Source: Karstenula rhodostoma CBS 690.94
Taxonomy: Eukaryota; Ascomycota; Dothideomycetes; Pleosporales; Didymosphaeriaceae
Direction: 5' to 3'
Assembly (NCBI GenBank): GCA_010093485.1
Contig: MU001504.1
Span: 1,185,769-1,249,768 of the forward strand
Length of the DNA stretch: 64,000 nt
Made by a program: the position numbers and the translations under genes. Shown here piece by piece: positions 1 through 11,101 of the stretch (within the stretch, counting starts at the first letter, position 1; each line of letters starts with the position of its first letter). Under the pieces are notes generated by a model, which made no database searches, had not been told where the DNA came from, and worked only from the letters and a program-made list of their open reading frames with translations.

Positions 1-2
1 AT

Positions 3-1888
3 GCGCCGGCAGCCGTCTGCGATGTAAGCAACCGCTCCTCGGGCACCCACTGCAACTATGCGCCTCTGAGCAAACATACTAAATATTCCGTTGTACAGTT
101 CGAACCTGGCGCTATCGTGTCCGACGCGTGTGCGAGCTACGATACCCTCGAGCAGCTCAACGAAGCGATACACCCGTACCTCCACTCGATTACGCAGAAC
201 ACCGACTTCTTTTCGCATTACCGACTAAGTCTGTACAGCAAAAAGTGTCCGTTCTGGGACGACGAAGATGGCATGTGTGGCAACAGAGCGTGTGCAGTCA
301 ACACGCTGGACAATGAGGAAGATATACCCTTGGTTTGGCGCGCAAAAGAATTGGGAAAGCTTGAGGGACCGACAGCGCAGCACCCAGGGAGGCAGCAGCA
401 GAGAGAACACCCGCAGAAGCCGCTGCAGGGTGGGTTAGGTGACCAGGTGGACGAGAGCTGCGTAGTCGAGTACGATGACGAATGCGACGAGCGCGACTAC
501 TGCATTCCGGACGACGCATCCGCGACGGCGAAAGGTGACTACGTGTCGCTCGTGGACAACCCAGAGCGCTTTACGGGCTATGCCGGCGTAGGAGCTCATC
601 AGGTGTGGGAGGCCATCTATCGCGAGAATTGCTTCAGCAAGCCACCCAAGGTAGACGAGTCGAGCGCCCAGTCTTCTCTAGGAGGAGCGTCGCCCTTTGG
701 AGGCTTCAATCCTCAACAGCTACAGGCCGCAAACCAGTTGCGCAGTGTCATGAAAGACCAGGCTTTTGGCAAAACTGTCAAGTCTGCTATCGCCAAGGGA
801 GCAGACCCGGCACGGCTGGATCCTGTCGAATTCGACGACACCTGTCTTGAGAAGCGTGTTTTCCACCGCGTCGTTTCAGGAATGCACGCCTCTATCTCTA
901 CACATCTCTGCTGGGACTACATGAACCAGACTACGGGAAAATGGAGCCCCAACCTTGCCTGCTACGAGCAGCGACTGCACAAGTACCCAGACCGCATCTC
1001 GAATATTTACTTCAACTATGCCCTCATCATGCGCGCTGTTGGAAAGATAAAGCAGCACATTAAAGACTACACCTTCTGCTCCGAGGACCCGGAGCAAGAT
1101 AAGCGCACCAAGAACTCAGTACTCCGCCTTGCATCAGCGCTCCCAGACGGTCCCGAAGTCTTTGACGAAACGGTCATGTTCCGCGATCCTGACACTGTTG
1201 TCCTGAAGGAGGACTTCCGCAACCGTTTCAGGAACGTAAGCCGCATCATGGACTGCGTAGGTTGCGACAAGTGCCGATTATGGGGCAAGATTCAAACCAA
1301 CGGGTACGGCACAGCCCTCAAGGTGCTTTTCGAGTTTGATGAGCATGATTCCTCCAAAGACCCGCCGCTCCGTCGCACAGAGCTCGTCGCGCTCATCAAC
1401 ACCATGCATCGACTGTCGCATTCTCTCACAGCTATCAAAGAGTTCCGTCAGATGGTCGAAGATCGTGATGGCATTCACCGGGCCGCGGTCCCCACCGCCC
1501 CGGAGACAGAGAAGGAGGTTGAGAAAGTGAAGCAGGTACTTGGCGACGGCAAAAATACTGATGAGGCCCTTCCAACCGACGATGGCATGCCGGAAAAGCC
1601 GGTTTTCTCGCGTAACTGGAATCCGGACAACATGACGATGTTGGAGGAATTCTGGTCAGAGTTTGACCTCGTTTTCAGAGCTTTTAAGTATGTGGTGAGG
1701 GAATGGATGGATATGCCAGGGAGACTGTAAGTGGTACTATCGTCGCATTGTTAACATGCAGGTGGCTAACGGTTCGCAGCGTGAAGATCTTCTTCTTCGA
1801 AAGTGGTCGCTTGTGGAACTGGTGGCTCGGCGTAGCGCCTGGTCCACGTAGCTGGTATATCCACATCCCGCAGCATCACGAGCTGTAG
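3..1888 (+). CDS. ERO1: Endoplasmic reticulum oxidoreductin 1, 5' partial
   Basis: FAD-dependent ER thiol oxidase that reoxidises protein disulfide isomerase and passes electrons to oxygen. The N-terminus and signal peptide lie upstream of the window. Exons read as 3-23, 99-1726 and 1780-1888. The first intron (24-98, 75 nt, TACTAAA branch) keeps the frame and is proposed because removing it joins a CD dipeptide to the conserved block ending VSDACASY; the second (1727-1779) has a GTAAGT donor and GGCTAAC branch. Visible family marks are CPFWDDEDGMCGNRACAV, the CVGCDKCRLWGK active-site block with its CxxCxxC cysteines, and a C-terminal HHEL, an HDEL-like ER retrieval signal. Residues between about 80 and 110 (counted from codon 117) are a Gln/Gly-rich insert. 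Downstream it faces the PEBP gene tail to tail. Family call is very secure; the first intron is likely, not proven. Confidence 0.95.
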
Positions 1889-2105
1889 AGTGGACGTTTC
1901 TATATTGTATACAAGTGCATGGCCTCGGCGTTGTTTCCTGGCGACGTTGGCACTATCAAGAGAGCATTAGAGAGGCGTTTGGGTGACGTTTTCCTGTTCG
2001 CCTTTTTACAGGCGATGTACAATGGAATATATGTCTAAACGTTTCGAAGGGCACGTGTAGTCATGCTACGTCCAGAGCTGTCCATCTTTGTCTAGCGGAC
2101 CCACC

Positions 2106-2788
2106 TCACAGCTCATCCTTGCCCCCATTCCACCCATCCCCCGCCCCCAACATCCAATTCACACCCACCAGCTCCAACCCCCACTTCCCCACCCACTCCC
2201 TCGCGCCAAAGCTCCTCCGCTCCACGAACTCCTCGCCCCCCACATCCTCCTTGCTCAACTCCTTCGCTCCCTCCGTCTCGCGGTAAAGAAGAAACAAGTA
2301 CCTGTGCGGCCTGGAATCATCTTTAGGTCCGGGTGCCAGATACTGCGTCAGTGTGGTGCCCTCCGCTGCTGTGGCGCCGGGCGCGATGCGCGAGACGACC
2401 CAGTGACGCCAGTATGCGAACTTGGGATCGTCGGGGGTTGGTGCGTCCGGGTCGATTAGGAGGAGGGTGTATGTTGTTGTGGCGGGGTGGTGGGACTGGG
2501 GGGGTGTTAATCACGTGTACGCAATCGTTCCCATCCTTGGACTGTTCAGGGAACCAAGGACGCGATGGAAATGGAAATGGAAATGTTTACTTCTGGTGTG
2601 AACGAGACGCTTGGTGCGTCCTTGACTTCGCTCACTCTGAATAAGTTCCCTGCTGCGACTGGCTTCTCGTTGAATGAGACTGAGAGGTTGACTGAGGGTT
2701 TGAAGGTCGAGGGGATGACTGGGGAGGGGAGGAGGGCTGCTTTGGAGAGGGACGCGAGCAGGGCGGTGGGTTCGAGTGATGCTGCCAT
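2106..2788 (-). CDS. PEBP-family protein (Tfs1-like) with a C-terminal KDEL
   Basis: Phosphatidylethanolamine-binding protein family; fungal members include the carboxypeptidase Y inhibitor Tfs1. Coding sequence is complement of 2591-2788 and 2106-2495 with a 95-nt phase-0 intron (donor GTAAAC, TTAAC before a CCCCCCCAG acceptor), giving 195 residues, the usual PEBP length. The ligand-site signatures are present: DPDAPT near residues 81-86 followed by YWRHWVVS, and RPHRYLFLLYRE near 128-138, then the WGLELVGVNW C-terminal helix. The start is the first in-frame ATG and gives an ordinary cytosolic N-terminus without an obvious signal peptide. The last four residues are KDEL, an ER retrieval tetrapeptide that makes little sense on a cytosolic protein and may be chance. 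Family assignment is secure; substrate or protease partner cannot be read from sequence. Confidence 0.85.
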
Positions 2789-3146
2789 TGCGGTGGATTT
2801 ATGAAGAGGGGTGGGAAGGGAGAAGTGGCTACGGTGCTTCGAGAGGTGGTCGTGGGGTACTTCTTGGTGTTGAGAGGTAGACGCCGTCTATTGGTGGAAG
2901 ATGTTATCTGCCAACGGGAAAATGCCGGCCACATGCGTGACGCCCTTCTCGGCCATCCCTCTTGTGTCACCGTACTGCCTGACCTAGATCGGTGTCGCTA
3001 GGTGCACCAGTTGATGGACGTCATACTCCTCTTCGTTCCCTCGTCTCACAAGGACGGAGTACCTGTAGAGCACGCCAATTGCCTCCTCTATTCGCACTTC
3101 TAACTGCACGCTTAGCAGGGTAGAGCGTGGAACAGCTTTCTACTTA
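2789..3146. other. Intergenic, no gene seen
   Basis: Probable upstream region of the PEBP gene. Open frames here are short and resemble no family I know. Confidence 0.5.
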
Positions 3147-3494
3147 ATGCACGATATGAACAGCATAAGGTCTGCCGCGACCGCATCGTACGCACGGATG
3201 TGGTCGAATGACCCCACTGCATTCGCTGAGCCTTTATATCGCGTGTCATCGCGAAACACCCGGATCATGAGCTCGACACCAATCGACCTATCGGCGAATG
3301 GCGATCCAGGACTGATCGATCTGAAGAGCGCAGGGAATTTTGTGTATGCTTTGTCGCCTGGGAATGGAACGACCGAAGCGGCGATCACCGTGCTGGACGT
3401 TTCTGGGGGTCAGGGTTCGGCGAAACAAGCGCAGCACTTCTGTCTGGCTGGATTTGCGACAAGTTCAGCCCAAGGTATGGCGGTGCTGGTGTGA
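3147..3494 (+). pseudogene. C-terminal fragment of a lactonase / carboxymuconate-cyclase-like secreted protein
   Basis: A 115-residue open frame reads like the end of a fungal seven-bladed lactonase-type (3-carboxymuconate cyclase-like) protein: LIDLKSAGNFVYALSPGNGT, AITVLDVSGG, and a terminal SSAQGMAVL. Such proteins normally exceed 350 residues and begin with a signal peptide. No upstream exon coding the other blades was found, so this looks like a 5'-truncated relic, although its own frame is still open. It lies among other decayed genes. The family call rests on remembered motif similarity and is moderate; a short independent gene cannot be excluded. Confidence 0.5.
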
Positions 3495-3693
3495 GAATTG
3501 TAGCGTGTCGAGTCTCTTCAGGTCGAGCGATTTGCTGTTGTGGGAACAAGATGGACCTCTGGTCATCTGCTGCGCCATGTATCAAACCTGTCTCCCTTTC
3601 TGCCTTCTGTTGTACTTTCTTAGCTATTAACCCCTTAGACCGTTGTCACAATCTTTGTCGCTCACTACTATTGGACAAGTCCGGTTATATATT

Positions 3694-4272
3694 CTACAAC
3701 GGCGTCGCTACCTTGCCAAGAGGCACAGCTACTTCATCCCACGCCGAACCCTCATCACTATCCATCTGGATCAGGTAAGCCACCTGCGGGAACAAATAAG
3801 AGATGCCGACTTCAAATTCGCCCTCTTCCTCGTGACGCGACACCAACTATACAGAAGTCCTGCCCCGCGCATCAAACAGCGTCAATCTATCGTCCTCCAA
3901 CGTCTTGTCCTTCATCCAGCGATCCACCGAGTTGAGAGTCGCACTGTCGACAAGAACGCATGCCATGTAGCGGTAGCTGTCGTCTGGTGCTTCTTCGCCC
4001 GATTTCAGCCACTTGTTGAAGCGCTCACGGATCTCTATCGGCCCGGCGTCTTGTAGCTCTGGGTCAGACTATGGGGTATTGTTAGAGTCATTGAGATACA
4101 TTAGGGTATCATAGCTTGCATACTTGTCTAAGTGCTGGATCATGTCGCCTTCGCCCTCGCTGACTAATCCGCCATGCGCTTGGTTGTTGAGATAAGCCAT
4201 AAAGCGGTTTCATTTCTCGTCGTCGCGGTAGTCGGTCCGGTAGATAACGAAGCCGATCAGTTGGTCATCCAT
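3694..4272 (-). pseudogene. Decayed hypothetical-protein gene with in-frame stops
   Basis: On the minus strand one frame from the ATG at 4272 reads MDDQLIGFVIYRTDYRDDEK, a stop (TGA), then NRFMAYLNNQAHGG, and farther on RERFNKWL, DDSYRYMACVLVDSATLNSV and, after another stop (TAG), EEEGEFEVGISYLFP and DSDEGSAWDEVAVPLG. This order matches a family of uncharacterised proteins common in Dothideomycetes in which a FGFVIYRCTY-like start is followed by a W-x-RFM motif; the TGA sits where that Trp is expected. A further TAG at about 4073 could be real or lie in a lost intron. The gene is therefore inactive as read. Function of the family is unknown. Confidence 0.6.
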
Positions 4273-4633
4273 CTCCCCCTGTTTGACACTCGTCACGGGC
4301 GTGGTGTGTTTTGCGTCTTGTTCTCGTTGGGCGCGCGCCGTGTGGCACAGTTCTCTCTAAATTACCTGCCGGTGGTGTACGCTAACTGAGCGCTTCCACG
4401 GCCCCGTTTCTCGCACAAACACGCCGCACCATCAACCCAACACCGACCTTTGGAAGGCGACCTGCTGGTCGCACATCGTGATTTCATTTACTCAGGTTCT
4501 CTTACTCGTGCTTCCTCGCGCTACGCTTCTAATCCAGGTATGCAGTAAGCACCTAAAACTAAGCATCTTACTATATATTATTCTCCGCGAGCCTTCCACT
4601 CTCCAACACTTCTTTACTCCAACGCTGTCGTGT

Positions 4634-5475
4634 ATGCATCACCTGACGACGCTACCCACGGAGCTCCTCCTCAAAACATACGAGTTTCTGTCCTCCTTTG
4701 TCGACGCAGTTGCACTCAGCACATCCTGTCGTAAACTCCGCAGTCTATGGGTCGCTCACCGGTGCACGATCCTTGCGGAAATTTTACCTAGGCAGTTTGA
4801 GCGCTATGCCGATGCGAAGAGGCTTTTAAGCAAGCAGCGGGGATGGGAATGTGAAGGCCGGGATAAACACGAGGTGGGTATGAGGGATCTGCAACTGCTG
4901 GCGGAGAATGCGAGGCGTGTTGAGGAGGCTATACTGGACATTGAACGCGTGTTTATTCCCGTTTTAAGGGGCGAAAAGTGTGAGCATGCATGCATGCACC
5001 TTCTGAATTCTCTATCATTGATGTTAAACGAAGGCTGACTATGCTAGCAGATGTGGAATCCTGGGGCGGGAAAGAGTGTCGCATATACTATGTGGATACC
5101 TCGCATCCAGCCAGTTTGACGCTTACGGAAAGAGCAAGGGTATTTCGGGCGTACTATCAGGTCAAGCGTCTTATGTGGTGTAACGAGGATGCCATCGTCG
5201 CGGAGATGGCGTTGATGCAGCTACGGAACCTTTTCTACGTCAATGAGATGGCACACTGGGTTCGGACTCACTGTGCGAATTGGAACCTTATCTATCTGGT
5301 AAGAGCGTCAGGGAGGGCGATCGAGAGGCTGTATCAGGAGCAGTATGGGTGTGCGGCGCCGGAGTTACGGAGTCCGCGGGATTTCGAGCGGCCGGTGATG
5401 CTGTTTTTTATCTGGGATTGTTGGCAGGGGAGGTTGGAAAGTATGGTGATGAGGGGGGTGGAGGGGGCTGAGTAA
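4634..5475 (+). CDS. F-box protein
   Basis: Predicted substrate adaptor of an SCF ubiquitin ligase. Exons 4634-4979 and 5051-5475 join in phase 1 across a 71-nt intron (donor GTGAGC, acceptor CTAGCAG) to give 256 residues. The N-terminal F-box is clear: LPTELLLKTYEFLSSFVDAV, followed by LSTSCRKLRSLW. The rest is alpha-helical and Trp-rich without recognisable LRR or WD repeats, as in many fungal F-box proteins of unknown target. The chosen ATG places the F-box at residue 6, typical for the group; an in-frame upstream ATG at 4478 would add an unconserved leader. It is the only intact gene in a stretch otherwise full of decayed sequence. Confidence 0.75.
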
Positions 5476-7640
5476 AGATGTGTATGTAGGACGTCGAGAT
5501 TGGAAACGAACTGTGGATGCGTGGTAAGGTGAACAACCTTACCACGGCCCCAGGGCACCGCCATCACGGTTAAGGCCCGTGTGCCAATAGTTTCGTCCAC
5601 TACAACAGTCAACCAGTCTCAATCTTGACTCTTGGTCAACACCTTATAGTGCGTGGCCCTCTCTTGCTAGGTACGTTAATTACCTATTTCTCCTAATATT
5701 ACCTTTCCCAATAGACACAGAACAAAGACAAAACAGATTTGCTAAAATTAAGTTGGTAAACAAAACTACATCCAATGTCTATGTAAACACCAATCAAAAC
5801 GTAACACATTCCTTTTGTATCACTTTTGGACGGCAGTCTATGTCCATATTTGTCTATCGCTTTACGGGACACTACTTTGTAGTTTGAGTCAACAATCAGA
5901 AAACCAAACGTAACACAACGCGAAAGTATCCCCCACAACTGCTCCAGAGAATTGCCTAATATAGACAGCTTGTCTCCAGGTCCAATGCACGAGTAGTAGC
6001 ATCGTGAAGACGACGGAATTCGGCAAGATGACATATATGCCCAAGAAAATCTGAGTAGCTTACACAGAACCCTCAGAGTCGTATGCATCGCCGATTCTTA
6101 GGACGTCGCTCGTAAAACCTACACGTCCGGGTGGCAATGCGTCCATTATCATCTGCGCGGTATAGTGTATGTTTTTCCTGGTGACCGTTTCGGTCTTACC
6201 GAATTATTCGCTCCACTTCTTGATTTGACTGTAAGCAATGGCGCGACCGCCATTCTGGTTTACTGCCCCCTCCATGAAACCGACTGCGTCTTGAAGATTC
6301 TTCTTGTTTGGTGACCCTTTCCGCAGGACTTCGTTGGCTGCAAGCGACACGCCGAATGGCCCATGGTACATCCAGAGTCTACTTCGGGTTGGGTCCGTTG
6401 GTTTCCAGAGTAATGAGTAGACGCCGGCTTGCGATATCTCGCGCTGGTTATCTGCCAATCTTATGCTCCATCTCCTCAGAAGTTGTATTAAGCACACTGT
6501 CCACTGCGGCTGGGTCGAACGCTATACGACGTACTGCATGGAGGCGTTCCTCTTCTGTAAGGAATCACGCCGTGCTGATTTCTGTTGGTAGAGACATCAT
6601 CACTGTCGTACACTCGGCAGCCACTCGTGACCCCGAACATTTCCTGGACCCAGACGAGTTCATCTTTGTTGTGCCGGGCTGGGGCTTGCGCGCATGATGA
6701 TTAGGATTCTCCTGGACACGATTCTCGATCGGTGTAAATACTGGGAAGTCGATGGGGAGATCGTGTATGCGAGGTTGTCGGAGGTTGGGCCAACAAGCTG
6801 TCCGCTCTGGTTCCACAGAACCAAAGCATGAGAGGATCGGGTGTTCCCGTTGGTGCCGACTCACTTCGAACCAGACAGCGTATGTCATAGTAAAAAGAAA
6901 CAGTACGGTCTGCCTATATCAGCAACGCCGCACTAGAGATTTGTGGTGGCCAGGAATTGCTGCGTCTTCATTCAGCTTGCTCTAACTCAAGGGACGTGGT
7001 CCAGGTCGGTCGGAGGGTGATTGGCGGTGTCCTGCAGAAAGTTGCTGAAGTATTCCTCTCATTACCCGGCCGGATTTGCGGGTTTCGGATCCAAGTCCAA
7101 GACTCTTTCTATTTCCTTGGTGCACGCAGCTGGTGCTGCGCAAGGCGTTGCCCGCTGCTGGAGTTAGGACATAAAGTCTTCCGCCCTAATCGTCACTTCC
7201 CCTTCCGTGATTGGCTGCATGCACGAAATTCCCCCGACTCCCCGTTCAGTCAATTTCTGATTTTCTGATCGAATCGCTCCAAAGAGTTTACGGCGCCCTG
7301 AATGCGGTTCATAGAAGAGCCGGTTTCTATGATGTAACTCATTTTTGGCGTAACTATGCTGCACCACGGCGTATACACCCATGGCTCGCGTGGCTCGCAC
7401 AAAATGCGTATTCCAAGCTCCTTACCAATTCCCGATGGATTTCTTAACGCCGTAGGTGGGGCCTGTTCCAAGTGTCGATAGCGGAGGCAGTTCAGAGTTA
7501 TAAAGCACTTCAAGTACCGCGAGGAATGCGCACCACACACCTAGTATCTCCACATCATCAAATAAAAGCGTACCCTTCTACAACCACCGTCCAACTGAAC
7601 TCACAATCCTATCGAAACACCGAACCACACCTCCATCACC
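5476..7640. other. Intergenic region with decayed coding scraps
   Basis: No intact gene seen. Several open frames on both strands (minus strand 5699-6088, 6204-6497 and 7164-7540; plus strand 6594-6697) have protein-like stretches but no start, broken frames and no complete domain. Together with the two relics upstream of the F-box gene this marks a 4-5 kb zone of gene decay. Confidence 0.5.
6594..6697 (+). pseudogene. Possible cytochrome P450 scrap
   Basis: The frame reads GRDIITVVHSAATRDPEHF then LDPDEF, which resembles the P450 segment just before the heme loop, where a conserved RDP precedes F-x-DPDEF. The following PERF and Cys heme-binding motifs are missing and the frame stops at 6697. 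Too short to be certain. Confidence 0.3.
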
Positions 7641-8627
7641 ATGCCAGGAGCTTTCCAGTTTTTCTACGGGCAGTTGTTTACACAGCTTCCCAAGCCCACT
7701 GCTTCCTTTGAAGGCAAGACTGTCATTGTCACAGGAAGCAACATCGGCCTCGGCAAGGAGGCTGCACGCCACATCACGCGCAACAATGCTTCGACAGTGA
7801 TTCTTGCTGTACGTTCACTCGAAAAGGGTGAAGCAGCCAAGGAGGACATTGAGACGAGCACGGGAAAGAGAGGCGTCATCAAAGTATGGCAACTTGACAT
7901 GTCAAGCTACCAATCAGTTCTCGACTTCTCTGCGCGGGCTGATAAAGAGCTACAACGGCTCGACGTTGCAGTTCTCAACGCCGGTGTCGCGAAGGGAAAG
8001 TGGGAAGTGTTCGAGCAAGACGAATCAACAATCACCGTGAACGTCGTATCGACATTCTTACTAGCTCTTGCACTGCTCCCCCAGATGAAGCGAACAGCAA
8101 GTCAATACAACATTCGCCCCACTCTCACAATTGTCAGCTCCGAAGTCCACGGCTGGGCCAAGTTCCCCGAGGGAAATGCTCCGGATGGCCAGATATTCCA
8201 CGAACTCAACAAGAAACCCCAAACGCTTGATGATACCATCATGGGAAATCGTTATCAAGTGTCGAAACTGCTTGATGTTTTCGGTACGCGGGCAATGGCA
8301 GACCGCAAGTCTGCGCAAGCGGTTCCTGTCACCATCAACTGCGTCAACCCCGGTCTCTGCCATAGCTCGCTTTCGCGTGACGCGGGTCTCGGATTGAAAA
8401 TCCTGAAGTTCTTCTTCGCACGCACTACCGAATTCGGAAGCAGAACATTGGTGCATGCTGCGGTTTCCGGTGCTGAGAGTCATGGACATTATCTGAGCGA
8501 TTGCAAGGTTGAACTGCCGAGTGAATATGTGCTCAGCAATGAGGGATACGAGGTACAGAACAGGGTGTGGGACGAGCTGACAGCGAAATTGGAGGCTATT
8601 AAGCCTGGTGTGACGGCCAACTTGTAG
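7641..8627 (+). CDS. Short-chain dehydrogenase/reductase (retinol dehydrogenase-like)
   Basis: NAD(P)-dependent oxidoreductase of the classical SDR fold, uninterrupted, 328 residues. The Rossmann motif TGSNIGLG lies at residues 31-38, NAG at 113-115, the catalytic Ser in TIVSSEVHG near 166-167 and YQVSK at 205-209 with Tyr205 and Lys209. Arg58 after the second strand (LAVRS) favours NADP(H). The overall shape (Phe/Gly-rich leader, NPGLCHSSL after the active site) matches the fungal retinol-dehydrogenase-12-like group that is often tied to secondary or lipid metabolism; the substrate cannot be told. The ATG follows a CATCACC leader with no in-frame upstream start. No biosynthetic partner gene lies beside it. 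Confidence 0.9.
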   Translation: MPGAFQFFYGQLFTQLPKPTASFEGKTVIVTGSNIGLGKEAARHITRNNASTVILAVRSLEKGEAAKEDIETSTGKRGVIKVWQLDMSSYQSVLDFSARADKELQRLDVAVLNAGVAKGKWEVFEQDESTITVNVVSTFLLALALLPQMKRTASQYNIRPTLTIVSSEVHGWAKFPEGNAPDGQIFHELNKKPQTLDDTIMGNRYQVSKLLDVFGTRAMADRKSAQAVPVTINCVNPGLCHSSLSRDAGLGLKILKFFFARTTEFGSRTLVHAAVSGAESHGHYLSDCKVELPSEYVLSNEGYEVQNRVWDELTAKLEAIKPGVTANL

Positions 8628-9383
8628 ACTTTTAAACATAGTGTACGGTAATGGGGAAGATGGAGACACTAGTTGTTGACCTCGTCAGCAGTCGATTCCT
8701 TTGTGTCCTCTTGGGGGCATTGATTCTCAGTAGACTACGAATACCAATCCGTTTGACGATCTTGCTACTCTATTTTCCAATGTTGTCAATGTGAATTGTG
8801 TTGTTGCTCGGCAGAGTGTCGCACAATGGTCCGCTACTTCCGCTAGCACAATCTAGGATTGTATGGCCTCTGTTAACTCTGCAGGAAGGACCAAGTATGT
8901 TGCGGAGCGACGAAAGACTATGTAAGAGAACAGTGTAACCATCATCCGCGACATCGCCTGCCCTGGGTAAACACACTGTACTTGTCTTCTTGAATGGGGC
9001 TGTACATTCAAGTTAATTTCAGTGGTGACACATAGGACCTTCTTTCACACCAGACATTTGGCCAGGATGAGCGCCTTTCATCAAGCCTACGTAGATAGCA
9101 TATAGTTCATTTTGTTTTTTGTTGTTCATCAAACGCGCAAATTGCCCCTTCTCCACCCTCGATCCCTATCCAGCGGTTCCCCGATAAGCAAGGTAACAAT
9201 GCAAACAGAACCACTGCTGTCGCCCGTTCGTTCGTCCCGGGAACGGAGCCGCTGTCGGAAGTTATAGAGTATGTATAAGCTCCAGTATGAAAAATCCCAA
9301 TATTGTAACTCTTCAGCCTTCTTGTTCCCTAACACAGTGCTTCCCACTGCAATTCCCTTTTCTCGTTGAGACTACCAGGCAAG
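8628..9383. other. Intergenic, no gene seen
   Basis: Between two plus-strand genes; the right end should hold the promoter of the secreted repeat protein. No RNA gene or repeat recognised. Confidence 0.5.
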
Positions 9384-10937
9384 ATGCGTGTCTCAGGTGT
9401 TTTCTTCACCGTACTGCTGAGCAGTGGTGTTCTTGGTGTCCACCTACCCAAGGGTGCCAGTGGTGAAATTGGCAAGGTATCACCTCCCAGATAACTTTGA
9501 AGAATGCAGGCGACTGACTTATGATACAGCGCAAAGAAGACTGCGTCAACTCCTCTAGTTCGAGTATTTCCTCTGAGTCGACCCTCGCTCCCACGAGTGT
9601 ACTCTCGCTCACCCACACTGGCTGCTTCGTGAGCGCAAGCGAGACCTGGTGCCCTCCGCCCTCTGGAGCACCGTCATCAACCGAGACCCCATCGCCCCCC
9701 TCTTCCGAGCCCACCTCATCTCCACTCTCTTCATCCACTACAACCACACCCTCCCTCGCTCGCACAATTCCGAATCCCGGACCCAGCGCTACGTTTGACC
9801 CCATCTGCCACTGCGCCACAGGCAACCAGAGCGTCCCCACCGAAGGTCGTTGGCTCTGCGGCTGGTGCGGTGCTGCTCAGGGCCTTCCGAGCCATAGCAT
9901 TCAAACGTACGATACGGTGTTGTGCAAGGACAACAAATGCCGCAACTATGGGGCGTTGGACGAACAGTGTGACAAGGCGAGTAACGAGCAACCACCCAAC
10001 TTCGATTTATGGTGAGTTTACGCTACACCCACTGGAAGGGAGCTTCATGCTGATATATGATAGGTGTGATTGGCCGGTCAGTGTGATCGACCCGGATTGG
10101 CCGAATGAGACGGAAACGGAAGTAGCGACCAGCACACCGACTACGTCGGTCATTGTTACCGTGTCTATGCCTTGGACGAACAGCAGCTTGACGTCTGCTA
10201 TATCGACTGTGACTTCTACAACTTTGACGCCGGTTCTGCCCACCAGCTCGTGCAATATCCCGGTACTAACTAGCTCGACCGCGAGCTCCAGCTCAGACTG
10301 TGAGTGCTCGAGCACATCCAGCTCGACTTCCACAACATCAGAGCTTTCAACGACCACGGAGTCTTCTACGCCCACAGAGTCTCCCATATCTACAGAGACT
10401 CCCACATCGACAGAGACTCCCACATCGACAGAGACTCCCACATCGACAGAGACTCCCACATCGACAGACGCACCGACTTCCACGTCTTCAATGACAACAG
10501 AGACGCCAACATCCACCGAAATTTCCACATCGACAGAGACCCCCACATCAACAGACGCACCGACTTCCACGTCTTCAACGCCTACGGAGATCCCTACACC
10601 AACGGACTCGCCCACACCCAGTACCACCGACTTAGAATGGTGGTCCACCCTCACCCGTCCCACGCTCATAACCTTCTCGCCAAGTTCTAGACCAACCACA
10701 TCTAACGATGGCGAATTCCCCAATAACAGGCGCCAAGGGCCTCATTACGAGTGGAGCGTTACAGGGCGGAAGAAGCGTGTTGAGGCTACTGTAGTAAACA
10801 AGCGGCAGGGTTCTCACATGGAACCGAGTGTGACAAGGTGGATGAAGCGCGCTGAGTCCACGGACGCCGCAGACGAGGATGACTCCTACACCGCATCAAG
10901 TGTTACCAGGACGTGGTGCAGGTACAAGTGGTGCTGA
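9384..10937 (+). CDS. Secreted Ser/Thr-rich repeat protein with dibasic-flanked C-terminal repeats
   Basis: Exons 9384-9476, 9530-10011 and 10064-10937 join exactly (phases 0 and 2) to give 482 residues. Residues 1-18 form a signal peptide (MRVSGVFFTVLLSSGVLG). A Ser/Pro-rich linker precedes a Cys block at about 130-200 (CHCATG, WLCGWCG, LCKDNKCRNYG, EQCDK, WCDWP). Residues about 270-375 are a mucin-like stalk built on STETPT hexapeptides, expected to be O-mannosylated. The tail, about 414-482, has three imperfect units sharing Ser-Val-Thr-(Gly/Arg): RRQGPHYEWSVTGRKKR, KRQGSHMEPSVTRWMKR and SYTASSVTRTWCRYKWC. The first two are bracketed by KR/RR/KKR sites that Kex2 could cut. No GPI signal is obvious. 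I do not recognise the family; a wall protein, adhesin or Kex2-processed peptide precursor are all possible. Confidence 0.75.
10381..10575 (+). repeat. 18-bp coding minisatellite
   Basis: Tandem copies of an 18-bp unit (CCCACATCGACAGAGACT), four nearly perfect and then degenerate, encode STETPT repeats in the preceding gene. Copy number is likely to vary between strains. Confidence 0.8.
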
Positions 10938-11101
10938 GCGGGGATGTGGGAGCGGATACGGGGTGAATCGGCAAGGTCTGGTCGGGTATTCAGGCGAGCT
11001 GGCAGTATGCAGCATGTATAGGATGTGGACTGGTTTGTTTGTAGCGGGCTTTCCCAGCTTCTTGAGAGTCACAATCCATTTGCTTTCCATAATGAAGTCA
11101 T

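Noticed and set aside
5699..6088. Minus-strand frame faintly like a heterokaryon-incompatibility protein tail
   Set aside because: Only a PGDKLSIL-type match is seen; order and spacing do not fit the family.
10007..10723. 238-codon minus-strand frame rich in Val-Asp-Val
   Set aside because: It is the antisense reading of the STETPT repeat in a better supported secreted protein gene.
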